A stretch of 42,679 nt of DNA from Vittaforma corneae ATCC 50505 (Eukaryota > Microsporidia > Nosematidae): the NCBI RefSeq assembly GCF_000231115.1, contig NW_006889857.1:1-42679 (forward strand), in the 5' to 3' direction. Of the stretch, positions 27,862 through 36,913 are shown one piece after another. Every line of letters begins with the position of its first letter. Positions within the stretch are counted from its first letter, which is position 1. A program made the translations under genes and the position numbers. The notes under the pieces were generated by a model. The model was not told the DNA's origin, ran no database searches, and worked only from the letters and a program-made list of their open reading frames with translations.

Positions 27862-29037
27862 TCATTTATTTCTGATTAGTATATCCCCAACTGCCTTTAG
27901 ATCTTTCTCATCGCACTCTTCATTTATACAAATTCTCAGATACTCCCCACACATACCAATCACATATCCTTCCTCCCTCAGTTGATTATGCTTTTCATAT
28001 AGGTCATCGCATTTTATTAAGAGTATTGGCGATTTGCTTGTAGAAACTATGCCTGGAATGAGCTCTTGTGCCTTCTTGATTTTTTCTCTGATCCTTCTGT
28101 AGTCTAGCGTCTCGGCTAGCATGCACAATGCTGCCTTGGACAAGAAAGCCGGAAGTGAGGCACTGAACACATATGCCGATCCACTCAGCCTCTGATAATC
28201 AACAGCTTCTCTGCATGTAGCACAGAATCCTCCATTCGTAGGATATCCCAGACTTAATGATCCTATTATAAGATCTATCTGAGAATACAGATCCTGATCT
28301 TCAGGCTTCTGGTACACAAATGGAATGCTACATGCCTCATCCAGTATTATCCTGAATCCATATCTTTTCTTTAGATCTACAATGGTGTTTAGATCTACCA
28401 TTTCCCCTGTGTTCCATCCTATTCTCTCCACTATCAGGTATTTGTCTGTTAAATCTGTGTCGAGTTTGTGCTTTAGATCCTCCAGCGTGTCATATGTATG
28501 TTTGTTGGCACGAGAAAGGAGAACTCCGCTATGAATAGCATTGAAGGCCTTTGTATGTACAAATACGTTGTTTCTTGCCCTACAAAAGCAGGAGATCACG
28601 CTTTGTACACAGGTGAAGTAGTTTGAGTAGATAATTGCTGCATCCTTACCAAACAACTCGGATATTTTCTTTTCGAGGTCCAGGTGGATATCTAATGTAC
28701 CATAAAATCCGCGTGGGCCGCAAGTTCCTACACCGTACTCTCTAATAGTGGCCTTGATCTCATCTTTGAACTTCCTTCCGAGATTAAAAACATCGTGGTT
28801 GCTAAAGTTATATTTGACCGTTTTAAATTTGTAAGGAGTAACGCTATCTAAAATCAACGGCTCGGGATTGAATGCCTTTATTAGACGCTCCTTGGTACTC
28901 TTTTTTAGAACGAGGTAAGTAGAAGGCTGTCTGTATCGGTACTTAACGAGCAGATAAGTTAGAAATGTGAGAATGAACTGCACGCCAATGCTTATCTTCC
29001 TGTCGTAGAGATAGAATATCCAAAATAAATAGTCCAT
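27862..29037 (-). CDS. LCB1: Serine palmitoyltransferase subunit LCB1 (SPTLC1-like)
   Basis: 391 residues. A hydrophobic N-terminal span (about residues 18-33) anchors the protein in the ER. The rest is an alpha-oxoamine synthase fold with the family motif YGVGTCGPRGFYGTLDIHLDLE (about 108-129), DEACSIPF and a C-terminal small domain. At the position where catalytic subunits carry the PLP-binding Lys, the sequence reads GSLSLGYPTNGGFC without Lys. That identifies the non-catalytic LCB1 rather than LCB2. LCB1/LCB2 catalyse the first step of sphingolipid synthesis; the partner is not in this window. LCB1 is usually about 470-560 residues, so this one is short. Confidence 0.85.
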   Translation of the reverse strand: MDYLFWIFYLYDRKISIGVQFILTFLTYLLVKYRYRQPSTYLVLKKSTKERLIKAFNPEPLILDSVTPYKFKTVKYNFSNHDVFNLGRKFKDEIKATIREYGVGTCGPRGFYGTLDIHLDLEKKISELFGKDAAIIYSNYFTCVQSVISCFCRARNNVFVHTKAFNAIHSGVLLSRANKHTYDTLEDLKHKLDTDLTDKYLIVERIGWNTGEMVDLNTIVDLKKRYGFRIILDEACSIPFVYQKPEDQDLYSQIDLIIGSLSLGYPTNGGFCATCREAVDYQRLSGSAYVFSASLPAFLSKAALCMLAETLDYRRIREKIKKAQELIPGIVSTSKSPILLIKCDDLYEKHNQLREEGYVIGMCGEYLRICINEECDEKDLKAVGDILIRNK

Positions 29038-29172
29038 TGTTGATTGCTGCAGAATTTAATTTTAGTCCACCTGAAACAGCTAAATAAACATACTATTGGA
29101 TAAAAATGAATAACAGATCAGACAGACGAGCATTTAAATATATAAAAATAAATCATTTTAGAATATCATCTT

Positions 29173-30648
29173 TTAATCAACCTTGTTTCTCATTGTGCGC
29201 AGCCTGTACCCAAACACACATGCTACCAGGGCAATGCCAAGAATGACATAAATATTACTTCTATTCTTCTTAGACGAATATACTGGCAAGTTCTTATTGA
29301 AGTAGGAATCTATCATTTTCATAACAGTCTTGTTGAAAGTTTCTGATACAAGCTTTGTAGGCTGATGGTACCATTGAGACAGCACTGGATCAAAGAATGC
29401 AATGCCTGGCTCAGCAACGTACTTGAGCACCTCCTGTTTGAACATGGGATATTCAACCGTGTCAAGAGTAGCAAATATGATATTCGAAGCAGCAGCACCC
29501 AGATGCCAGGTTGCACTGAGTTTATTAAAGCTATCGACCAGCTGGTCATTACTCGTAAGAAGGAGTATGACGGGCTTAATTCCATGGAAGACTGTGTAGA
29601 AGTTGTCGTTGTTAATATTTGTAACATGAGGAAAGTGGGTGTGAAAGATCCACTGGATGATTTCGTTCGTGTCATTTGGTTTAACATTGGAATTAAAGAA
29701 GGTAGAATTCTTGTACACCGTCAAGTATGCCATCTGGCTATGGTCAGGATCCTTATCAAATTCATTTGCATCTTTTGGATGGTAGCCTGCGGCTGTAAAC
29801 ATGGCCGGATCGCTTGATCTGTAAATTGTAGCCTTAAATTTGAACTGTTGCGCAAGTTCATTGAAGTAATACGAAGCAACTTCAAAGTTTTTGTAAAGTA
29901 CTATAAATACTGGCTCGCCATTATTAAAGCTCTTAGTAATATCCTTCAATTCTGAATATTTGATCTCCTGGAAGGCAGGTGTGTACAGTTTCTCTGCGAA
30001 AGCACTAAGGTTGGCAAAGTCAGCCTTACCAGTGTATGGAACTGGAGTTCCGTTGTTGATTGCCAATATGAATGGAAAACCACCAATATTGTACCTTGCC
30101 ATAACTGTTTCAGCCTCTCGTGACTCCACCTCCGCCACTGTTATTTTATTTTTGTAGGCACTTGAAAGTTCTTTGAAGAGGTGTCTTCTTGTATCCTTAT
30201 GGCTGTCGTAGAACAGTATCAACCACTGACCGTCAAATCCGCTAAGAAAGTCTGAGGCTGTCAGGGTTTTTACTTTGCCTTCTTCATGATCAATATGGTC
30301 AACAAAGACATTATGATCAAGCAGCAGGGTATCTGTGATCCATTTTGCAAACGATTGATAGTCTTTATATCCAACTGAGGTGCCTTTTGACTGCTTATCC
30401 TGGGTAATCTCAAGGGTAGGAAACCGAGAGACATCCCCACAGTCGCATGCGCCACACTCGACTTCTCTGAACTTGATATTCAATTGTTCCTTGGAAGCTC
30501 GGCTCTTGATTTCCTCATAGACTGGATTGAACTTTACACAGGCAGCACAGTTGTTTAAGTGGTACTTTGAGACAACGATACCATCTGTGAGTAACGTGCA
30601 CTGCTCTTCTTGTGCAGAAGCAAGAATGAGAAGAAGTATCGGTATCAT
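29173..30648 (-). CDS. Membrane-anchored protein disulfide isomerase (Eps1/TMX-like)
   Basis: 491 residues. Signal peptide residues 1-12 (MIPILLLILASA). The first thioredoxin domain (about 18-112) has the active-site C34-A-A-C37, then a cis-Pro near RFPTLEI. The later thioredoxin-like domains (about 120-440) have the fold pattern (GGFPFILAINNG) but no CxxC. A C-terminal transmembrane span (about 466-482) is followed by a basic tail RLRTMRNKVD; there is no KDEL. One redox domain followed by inactive domains and a membrane anchor is the layout of yeast Eps1 and animal TMX3. It probably works in ER folding or in delivering clients to ER-associated degradation. CAAC is unusual compared with CGHC. 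Confidence 0.85.
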   Translation of the reverse strand: MIPILLLILASAQEEQCTLLTDGIVVSKYHLNNCAACVKFNPVYEEIKSRASKEQLNIKFREVECGACDCGDVSRFPTLEITQDKQSKGTSVGYKDYQSFAKWITDTLLLDHNVFVDHIDHEEGKVKTLTASDFLSGFDGQWLILFYDSHKDTRRHLFKELSSAYKNKITVAEVESREAETVMARYNIGGFPFILAINNGTPVPYTGKADFANLSAFAEKLYTPAFQEIKYSELKDITKSFNNGEPVFIVLYKNFEVASYYFNELAQQFKFKATIYRSSDPAMFTAAGYHPKDANEFDKDPDHSQMAYLTVYKNSTFFNSNVKPNDTNEIIQWIFHTHFPHVTNINNDNFYTVFHGIKPVILLLTSNDQLVDSFNKLSATWHLGAAASNIIFATLDTVEYPMFKQEVLKYVAEPGIAFFDPVLSQWYHQPTKLVSETFNKTVMKMIDSYFNKNLPVYSSKKNRSNIYVILGIALVACVFGYRLRTMRNKVD

Positions 30649-30881
30649 ATTTACACTTAAGATTGCAAATTTATGTGAAAAAGATAAACATTTTAAAACA
30701 GTGTTTCATGATGTTGATTTAAACATTTGTCATTGCCAAATGCCTTGTACTTGTATTTTACGATTTCATTTTATTAGTCAACAGTATGAAACAAAAATAA
30801 AAATTTTACTGTGCCCAACGAATTACAAGATGCAAACCGCACTAGAAACAAACGTATTATGCAATTAAACAGATTATTTAA

Positions 30882-31994
30882 TTAATTTTCTTCTTTGTCA
30901 CTTAAATTTACAGAATTAAATGCGTAGTCCAGCGCACTGGTCACAACATCCTGGGCTTCTGCGTCTTCACTCATCGCTAGAAGCTCATCCTTTTTGTGCT
31001 TGTATGCACCCACGGCTCTTTTAAGAACAGTGTGCACTCCAACAGCCTTGATCGCATTTAGAAAGGACGTGTTCTCAACATTTAAAAAAGCGATCTTGAC
31101 TGCAAGCTCATTGTCCTCGTTTTTGCTCTCCCATCTTTCAAGTCCAAAGCTATTTTCGTCAAATTTATCATCAAGCACCGAGTATTTAGCCTTAAACTCG
31201 TCAGATATCTTAGAATAGTCAATGTTATCAACACCCACCTGCACCTTGCACTTTTTTGTTGTCCCACGAGAAGACCACGAGATAAGCACAGAAGAAACAG
31301 CAGGAGAAAGATGCTTTCTCTTCTCAATGTCTCCATAAAACGTTTCTTCTTTGTAAAATTTCTGTCCCTTACTCGTTTTACTGATGTTTCTAAATGAATC
31401 TACGGCTCGTTGTATAAGCCCTTTCTTTCCATATAGAAGCACTGGGTTGAGTGATACAAACTGCCAAGCTAGTCGATTACACTCTGTTTCGTAGTTCCAT
31501 CTATTACCAGTGTACATTTCATAGGGAATATTAGCTCTTGGATATACACAATTATCTGCCTTGAATTTCTCATTTAGCTTACTTATATCTACACTGTCCA
31601 GGTCAAATCTAACACAGAACTCATTTTCTTCTAGTTCTATTTTTGGCATTGTACTCAATGCTGATTCACTTACTTTTGTATTGTACTTAAAACACATCCT
31701 CTCTTCTCCATCAACAAGCTTTATGTAGGGTTGAGATGCAGGCAAGTTTACCACTTTTCTATTTACTATTTTTCGTATTTCTTCACCAGCCTTCTTTTTC
31801 TTTTTTTTATCTCTTCTCTTCTTCGAGCTTATGTACTTATGGTCATCTCCAAATCTTGCACTGTTGTATGCATCCTCATCTATCAGATTTTTGAGCTTAA
31901 GAGAGTTTACGGTGTTTTCCTCATACAGATATGCTTCATCACTCTCTTCCATGTAGTTAAACGAAGTATTTAGACCCGTTTCTAGTCTTGCCAT
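30882..31994 (-). CDS. DUF8032-like protein with two tandem domains
   Basis: 370 residues. A hydrophilic N-terminus with a Lys-rich patch (KKRRDKKKKKK, about 58-68, possible nuclear signal) is followed by two related domains. The first (about 140-200) contains VYPRANIPYEMYTGNRWNYE, then ECNRLAW, LNP and KKGLIQRAVDSFRN. The second (about 268-335) keeps the same order in degenerate form: GLERWESKNEDNELAVKIAF and VLKRAVGAYK. The first resembles a domain found in fungal proteins of unknown function that I know as DUF8032; that name is from memory and should be checked. Function unknown; the charged context suggests a nuclear role. Confidence 0.65.
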   Translation of the reverse strand: MARLETGLNTSFNYMEESDEAYLYEENTVNSLKLKNLIDEDAYNSARFGDDHKYISSKKRRDKKKKKKAGEEIRKIVNRKVVNLPASQPYIKLVDGEERMCFKYNTKVSESALSTMPKIELEENEFCVRFDLDSVDISKLNEKFKADNCVYPRANIPYEMYTGNRWNYETECNRLAWQFVSLNPVLLYGKKGLIQRAVDSFRNISKTSKGQKFYKEETFYGDIEKRKHLSPAVSSVLISWSSRGTTKKCKVQVGVDNIDYSKISDEFKAKYSVLDDKFDENSFGLERWESKNEDNELAVKIAFLNVENTSFLNAIKAVGVHTVLKRAVGAYKHKKDELLAMSEDAEAQDVVTSALDYAFNSVNLSDKEEN

Positions 31995-33019
31995 ATGCAG
32001 CCCCCTGCAAAATTTTTTGTTTTAAACTTTCCTTTACTCAAAGGAGAAGAAAGTGAATGTTCCTTTTTCCAATATGAAAAGGAGCAAAAGAGTATAGAGC
32101 AGTGTGTTGGATGTTTCCAGTGGAAATAAGCATTCTTGTAACCGCCATAGTAGATGCCAACACCGTCATGCTGCATTGGGCAATATCTCATGCTATTTTA
32201 TTGACGCTCTGATACGAATAGAAAACGTATCTTGAAATAAAAGTGGACTTACCCCATTGCTTACATTGATTTGTATTTAGCCAGTGTGTTTCCAAGGTTC
32301 TAAAAATTTTTACTTTTTGCTGGCCCATATTTATTCTTAGGTATTGTACTTTCAGTTATAAAAAGAAACTGAGCCCAGGCTTTTCAGCTTCTGTCCATTT
32401 CTATTTGTTTGGATTTTGATTATACTTGCTTTAACGTACAACACGGTAATTAGGGACTAAATCTCTATCAAATCATTGTCTGCTGCTGAAATATGTTTGT
32501 AGATAGAAAATCTCTTCTTTTATGCATATACCTTGTGCTTCGCTCCATTGCAATGGATGCCCACCAACGTCGGTGTATCCGTGCGATTCAGTATATGTGC
32601 TGATCCTTCTGGCATTCGTGCTCTTTATGTTCATGAGTTTAAAAAGAAAAATGATAATCAAGATAAGCATGACAATCTTTGCGGAATGCTTAAGTATTTA
32701 CAATCATGACTAGTTGTTATATTCTTCTGATACTCACAGCAGCTTCCAATTGTTGCTTTGGCATTTTAAATCAAAAAATTACGGTTGATTGAAAATTCTG
32801 TGCCCGTTATCAAAGCCATCTATCCCATTATTTGCGAAGGGTATATTGTATTAGTCCTGTGCTTATTAGCACAAAAGCTGTAAGAATGACGCCTAGTATA
32901 GTTGAATGTCCCAAGGGAGCCTTATATATACAGAGGCAGAATTGGTTGCAAGCCAACTCGGGGAAATAGTTTATTAAAATTGCTTCATTGCCTTTAAACT
33001 TTATTTATTATTGCATCTT
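31995..33019. other. 1-kb region with broken hydrophobic frames and an orphan promoter element
   Basis: No intact gene is convincing here. On the plus strand, AAAAATTTTT (32302-32311) plus GGCCCATA looks like a start signal but leads to no ATG. Short plus-strand frames 32522-32713 (63 codons, one hydrophobic span) and 32706-32792 (28 codons, signal-peptide-like LLILTAAS) are followed in a third frame by another hydrophobic stretch up to about 32880. On the minus strand, 32828-33004 is open for 59 codons with a hydrophobic span but no ATG. The region may be a decaying gene or several chance frames. Confidence 0.4.
32009..32018 (-). promoter_or_regulatory. AAAAAATTTT start-proximal element
   Basis: Read on the minus strand, AAAAAATTTTGCAG ends about 10 bases before ATG 31994 of the DUF8032-like gene. 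The usual C-run is replaced by a G-run (GGGGG). Confidence 0.45.
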
Positions 33020-33250
33020 ATGAAAATTTGTCCTGGCAAAAATTTAAAGAAAGAGCTGGCAGCCAATAAGCTGAAGCGTATTGAACAAAATACCAACAAG
33101 TTGCTTAATTTCTGCAAATGCTATCGCCATACTTCACTGCCCCCTCAAATCTTAGCTATTGTTTGTTATATTCTGGCTGCCCTCGTATTTCTGCACCTTG
33201 TTTTTATAGAACTGGGTTTTGCCTTCGAGTTCGACAATTCTGTTTTTTAA
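33020..33250 (+). CDS. Small tail-anchored protein, possibly RAMP4/Ysy6-like
   Basis: 76 residues from the first ATG. The basic, helical N-terminus (KNLKKELAANKLKRIEQNTNK) leads to a single hydrophobic span near the C-terminus (about residues 46-66) and a short tail: tail-anchored topology. Size and layout recall RAMP4/SERP1/Ysy6, a small ER protein bound to the Sec61 channel, but the match is weak. Its last 99 bp overlap the end of the convergent gene at 33152-33556. Confidence 0.45.
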   Translation: MKICPGKNLKKELAANKLKRIEQNTNKLLNFCKCYRHTSLPPQILAIVCYILAALVFLHLVFIELGFAFEFDNSVF

Positions 33251-33556
33251 ATTCTTAATCTTTACAAGAAGCTCCAACTGTGCCATTCTGGAGTCCTCTA
33301 GCTCACGTTCTAAATCACTAACCAAAGACGTAAACTTTGTTTTTTCTTCTTCAAACTCTGTCAAATAAAATTCTATCTTCTTCAAAAAATATTCTTCGCA
33401 CTCCAAAAGCTCTCTCCTTAAATAGCACACCCTACCATCGTCATAAAACGACTCGTCGTTTTCCTCTGTGATAGGAGTCTCCATAACCTTCTGTTTGAAG
33501 ATCAAACTTACTTTTGCCTTTTTCCTTTGTGAGTCAGCACAGTCATTTTCGTTCAT
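33152..33556 (-). CDS. Coiled-coil protein, function unknown
   Basis: 134 residues. A basic N-terminus (DSQRKKAK, about residues 8-15) is followed by an acidic stretch and a coiled coil (about 45-120) rich in Glu, Leu and Lys with heptad spacing. No signal peptide, no membrane span and no family recognised. Cytoskeletal or spindle-associated roles are possible but unsupported. Its 3' end overlaps the tail-anchored protein gene on the other strand; it is divergent from CDC45 (223 bp between starts). Confidence 0.6.
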   Translation of the reverse strand: MNENDCADSQRKKAKVSLIFKQKVMETPITEENDESFYDDGRVCYLRRELLECEEYFLKKIEFYLTEFEEEKTKFTSLVSDLERELEDSRMAQLELLVKIKNLKNRIVELEGKTQFYKNKVQKYEGSQNITNNS

Positions 33557-33779
33557 AGATTAAGGGTAAGATAATAGAAGCACAAAATGAACGGTGCATC
33601 CGGCAGCAATGCTCGGCATATATATTTGGATGACTAATCATGATGCGAGCGTGTGCATTCAATAAATAAGCTCAGAAGACAAGCTCATATCTGCTTGTTT
33701 CTGCAACTGTTCTGTATAAGATGCCCATTTGCACTGGGGTTTGTCTTCAAAATAGTCATCTTCCAAAAATTGTCCTGAA

Positions 33780-35118
33780 ATGTTTTTGGATCACAAAAAT
33801 TTGAGAAAGACTCTGCAGTCCTTCGACAAAACTAAAGTTTTAAACTTAGTTTGCAACAGAAACCTTCACAGTGTCTGTTCCATCTTCATTTTCACCCAGA
33901 TTCTCAAAAAAGAACTTTTCCAATATCAGATTGAATTTAGAAATATGGAAAGCTCCATAAATTTCTGTTTTGAGCACAATGGCGAGGAATTCTGCCTGTC
34001 AAACGAGCAAGAACCATGCATGCCATGCTACTGCGCGCAAAAGAATACTGTTGGCGTGGACATTCTTTATAGTGTGATAAAGTCCATGAATATTTTGAAA
34101 ATCGAAACACTCTGGCCAATTGCAATATGCTTTTCGTACTACAAGGTGTTTGCGAACCAAAGCATTTACAGTTCTTTTGGTGTTGCATGCGAGAGTGCCA
34201 ACCTGGAGAATATTAAAAATACTCTACAAGGGCCATTAGCCAAAGACAGGATAATAAACAGTGGACTAGCAGATGTAAATGTGGCATTAAAGGATTCAAC
34301 ATGTGAAAAGTGCTGGGAAATGTATAACAGCATTGTGTTTTCAATCAAAGTGCTTAACTGCAGGTCGGATGGTGTTTTTTTTGTTAAGCGAAATAGATTG
34401 GAGTTTCTGCTGGGATCATCACTTTTTCAGTGTATTAAATCGGATCTAAGATTCATCCATGAAAAGAAGCTTTTTCATCCAAAAAGCGCCAGTTCAGATC
34501 GGAAAATAGGAGAGTTTCTGGCAAAGCGTGGAATATCAATCAGCGCAGCCAACGAGGCCTATCTTGGTCTCGATTCGCAGGTTAAAGATCTTTGTGCAAC
34601 GTCCTTTGGAGAATATGAAAAGTTTGTGTTTAAGCTGGGGACATGATATTGAAATTACGTCAGTAGAGCATGCTTTTCTTATTCTATTTTATCTTTACAG
34701 GGAGAAGGATATGCATTCGTATATGTGCTTAGATAAGAGAAAGCTGATAGACATTGAAAAGGCCACAAAATTTTATCAGAAAATTATACTTTTATTCAAA
34801 GAAGCAGCACTATGTGCAAGCCGAGTGGGAGACGTCATCATATTTCCAGTCAAAACAGATGATCTTTCAACGGGTCAGATCGGTGTAGTTTCCGTAATAT
34901 TAAACTCAATGTTTAAAATGCACTTGGAGTATAGAAATGAGGCGGAGCAGAGAATAATTCAAAGCTACACAATCCATAAAACCAACAATATTTTATATTC
35001 TGAGACTGTTAAATTTGAAAACGAAGAAATTATCCAGATAGAAAGAATGGGACACAATATGGTGAAAATAGAGTCCAAGGACCTTCCACTATTAATTAGA
35101 TCCATAGTTACATATTGA
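33780..35118 (+). CDS. CDC45: Cdc45-like replication initiation factor, split by a +1 frameshift
   Basis: Two frames together give one Cdc45-like protein. The first (33780-34646) covers the N-terminal DHH-like fold and continues to RKIGEFLAKRGISISAANEAY and FGEYEKFVFKLG. The second resumes with HDIEITSVEHAFLIL and contains the helical C-terminus with FYQKIILLFKEAALCASRVG and VIIFPV. The switch falls at the G run 34637-34640, where one extra G moves the frame; a single-frame product would be about 445 residues. Yeast Cdc45 is 650. Cdc45 is a subunit of the CMG replicative helicase and is essential, so a sequence error, a recent mutation or programmed frameshifting must explain the break. In the first frame the stop (34644-34646) follows two codons later. 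Confidence 0.75.
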
Positions 35119-35302
35119 AAGTGGTGTTTGGAGATGTGCCTATGCAAAGACACATTATTCCTTACAGAGTTCCAGCACCAAGCTCTTCTAGCTTAACCAG
35201 ATGCTCAAAATTAATATTGAACGAATAATCTTAATTGCAATAAAACACCAAAGCCAAGTAATTATTCTTCAGGTGCGCAATAATATATTTTATTAAAACT
35301 AG

Positions 35303-35782
35303 TTAGTTGTACTCAGCCTCTTTTTCTGTTTTCTTATGTGCTTTAGCTTCCCTGGGCTCTACCTGAATGGTCTCCTTACTAAGAAGATGTTTGTGCTTCT
35401 CGATAAATTTAAGATCTCTGGCCTTTGATTCTTCTTGTCTTGAAAGTATTCTATTGGCTATAAAGAGATTCTCTCTTCTCTGCTTAACTTTGGCTATCTT
35501 TGGAATTGCATCAATCGTCTGCAAAAGGACTTCTCTGTTGTATACGGCAGGCACATCAACTCTTCTTTCAAACTGCATTATTGGATCATTGATAAGCTCT
35601 TTATTGGCCAGCTTACGTGAAATCTTGGTCCATTTGATTTTTCTTGGATTCAGTCTTTTCTTGAAGAGCTTGAAGCACTTTGGCCTGCAGAATCTAAATA
35701 CTGTGCAGTCACTCCTTACGAATGTGGTCCCATGACCTGGGTAGATGTTTGCTGAACAAAACCAGCACTTATGGATTCGCAT
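35303..35782 (-). CDS. RLP24: Ribosome biogenesis protein Rlp24 (eL24-like)
   Basis: 159 residues from ATG 35782. The longer frame upstream crosses the promoter and has no match. The N-terminus MRIHKCWFCSANIYPGHGT carries the CxxC of the zinc ribbon, with the second Cys pair in DCTVFRFCRPKC. It is followed by the NPRK-WT motif and FERR...P..Y.RE, which distinguish Rlp24 from ribosomal eL24. Rlp24 marks the eL24 site on pre-60S particles and recruits the AAA-ATPase Drg1 in yeast. Length is shorter than yeast (199). Single AAAATTTTTAC element before the start. Confidence 0.92.
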   Translation of the reverse strand: MRIHKCWFCSANIYPGHGTTFVRSDCTVFRFCRPKCFKLFKKRLNPRKIKWTKISRKLANKELINDPIMQFERRVDVPAVYNREVLLQTIDAIPKIAKVKQRRENLFIANRILSRQEESKARDLKFIEKHKHLLSKETIQVEPREAKAHKKTEKEAEYN

Positions 35783-35793
35783 GGCTCTGCTTG

Positions 35794-35804
35794 TAAAAAT
35801 TTTT
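35794..35804 (-). promoter_or_regulatory. AAAATTTTTAC element before Rlp24
   Basis: Read on the minus strand, AAAATTTTTACAAG lies about 10 bases before ATG 35782 and is followed by CAGAGCC. It is one copy, unlike the doublets before true ribosomal proteins. Confidence 0.55.
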
Positions 35805-35970
35805 AAAAAGAAGTTTACAAAATGACATTTAGCGAAGACAAAAAACTCCAAATCAAAAGACTGGATACTAAACAACACACCAGTATTGACTAGATTCGAA
35901 TGGTGGATTGCGAAAACTATATGTGCATCGATGAACATAAAAGCAAGCAACTTTAAACGATAGATAAGAT

Positions 35971-36534
35971 TTAATTTACGACAATGCTTGTCTTTTCGGA
36001 GATGTAAATTCCATCGAGGAAAATTCTTTCGTCATGCTTCTTTCTTTTAAAGCTGTCGCTGGAAACAGCTGCTGCAGTCTGAGAAACATCAAGTATGCTG
36101 GTTCCCTGGAGAACAATTGTATCCTTCTCCTCGCCTAGCAAAGCCACGGTATCACCACGCACAGGGTATGTCCTCTCCTCCTTAGAACCAATAAACGAGT
36201 GTACTTTAATTTCTTTTCCATCTTTTTCAATAGAAGTCAAAATTGGAAAATGTCTAAAAACACATTTAAGAACGTATTTGAATCCCATGGTAACTCCCTT
36301 CATGTAGTTCCTAATGTGTGAGGCAATTGTGTTGATGAGCTGCAGCTTTGTTCTCTTGGCATGCCAGCACTTAATAAGAATCGTATCTGAGTCTACTTCA
36401 AAAGTAAAACCCGTCTTGGCGACGTCATACATCTGTTTCCCCAACGGCCCCTCGAAGTAGAATTTGCCGTCAGAGTAGGAGACATTGCAATCCTTAGGAA
36501 CATCCAAGCTTCTTTCTGCATACAATGCTCGCAT
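35971..36534 (-). CDS. RPL9: Large-subunit ribosomal protein uL6 (L9)
   Basis: 187 residues from ATG 36534. Upstream in-frame codons lie in the promoter. The two repeated uL6 domains are visible: residues about 10-75 (YSDGKFYFEGPLGKQ; TIASHIRNYMKGVTMGFKYVLK) and about 95-165 (KVHSFIGSKEERTYPVRGDT; STDVSQTAA-like ILDVSQTAA). The C-terminal helix contains KRKKHDERIFLDGIYISEK, typical of eukaryotic L9. Length matches (about 190). The doubled AAAATTTT element plus ATCCCT directly precedes the start. Confidence 0.95.
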   Translation of the reverse strand: MRALYAERSLDVPKDCNVSYSDGKFYFEGPLGKQMYDVAKTGFTFEVDSDTILIKCWHAKRTKLQLINTIASHIRNYMKGVTMGFKYVLKCVFRHFPILTSIEKDGKEIKVHSFIGSKEERTYPVRGDTVALLGEEKDTIVLQGTSILDVSQTAAAVSSDSFKRKKHDERIFLDGIYISEKTSIVVN

Positions 36535-36540
36535 GACTAG

Positions 36541-36565
36541 GGATAAAATTTTTGTAAAAATTTTT
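36541..36565 (-). promoter_or_regulatory. Doubled AAAATTTT element plus CCC before uL6
   Basis: On the minus strand, AAAAATTTTT (36556-36565) and AAAAATTTT (36545-36553) are followed by ATCCCTAGTC and the ATG at 36534. Same arrangement as at eL33 and eS8. Confidence 0.6.
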
Positions 36566-36709
36566 ACAAAGTGCATTTGAGCTAAGAGTAACGAATTGGC
36601 TAGGCAATTTGCAATGGGCATTTCCACCAACTTGATTTCTAGCCATTAGGCCACAACCACTGTCCTCAGCTCATTCTTGTATTTTCCAGGAATGAATGAT
36701 AGCCCTTAG

Positions 36710-36913
36710 ATGACCACAGATCCCATAGATATACTAAAGAAGTACATAAATGAAAACGTATTGGCTGGCATTAGGACAGGAGAGTGCTTAGAGGGCAAGC
36801 TCATAGGCTTTGACGAACACCACAATGTTTTACTAGAGCTAAACAGTGTGCCTAGATTTGTTCGTGGTGAAGTAATTGTTTATATTGGACAAAAAAATGA
36901 AGGAAAGCATTGA
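36710..36913 (+). CDS. LSM3: Sm-like protein, closest to LSm3
   Basis: 67 residues covering one Sm fold: Sm1 motif with LAGIRTGECLEGKLIGFDEHHNVLL and Sm2 motif near the end, FVRGEVIVYIG (about residues 49-59). The loop between the motifs is very short, so this is near the minimum size. The start IDILKKYINE resembles the first helix of LSm3 (LDLIRLSLDE). LSm proteins form seven-membered rings on U6 snRNA or on mRNA 3' ends. The exact paralog is tentative; LSm6 or SmF are alternatives. It is divergent from uL6 (175 bp between starts). Confidence 0.7.
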   Translation: MTTDPIDILKKYINENVLAGIRTGECLEGKLIGFDEHHNVLLELNSVPRFVRGEVIVYIGQKNEGKH

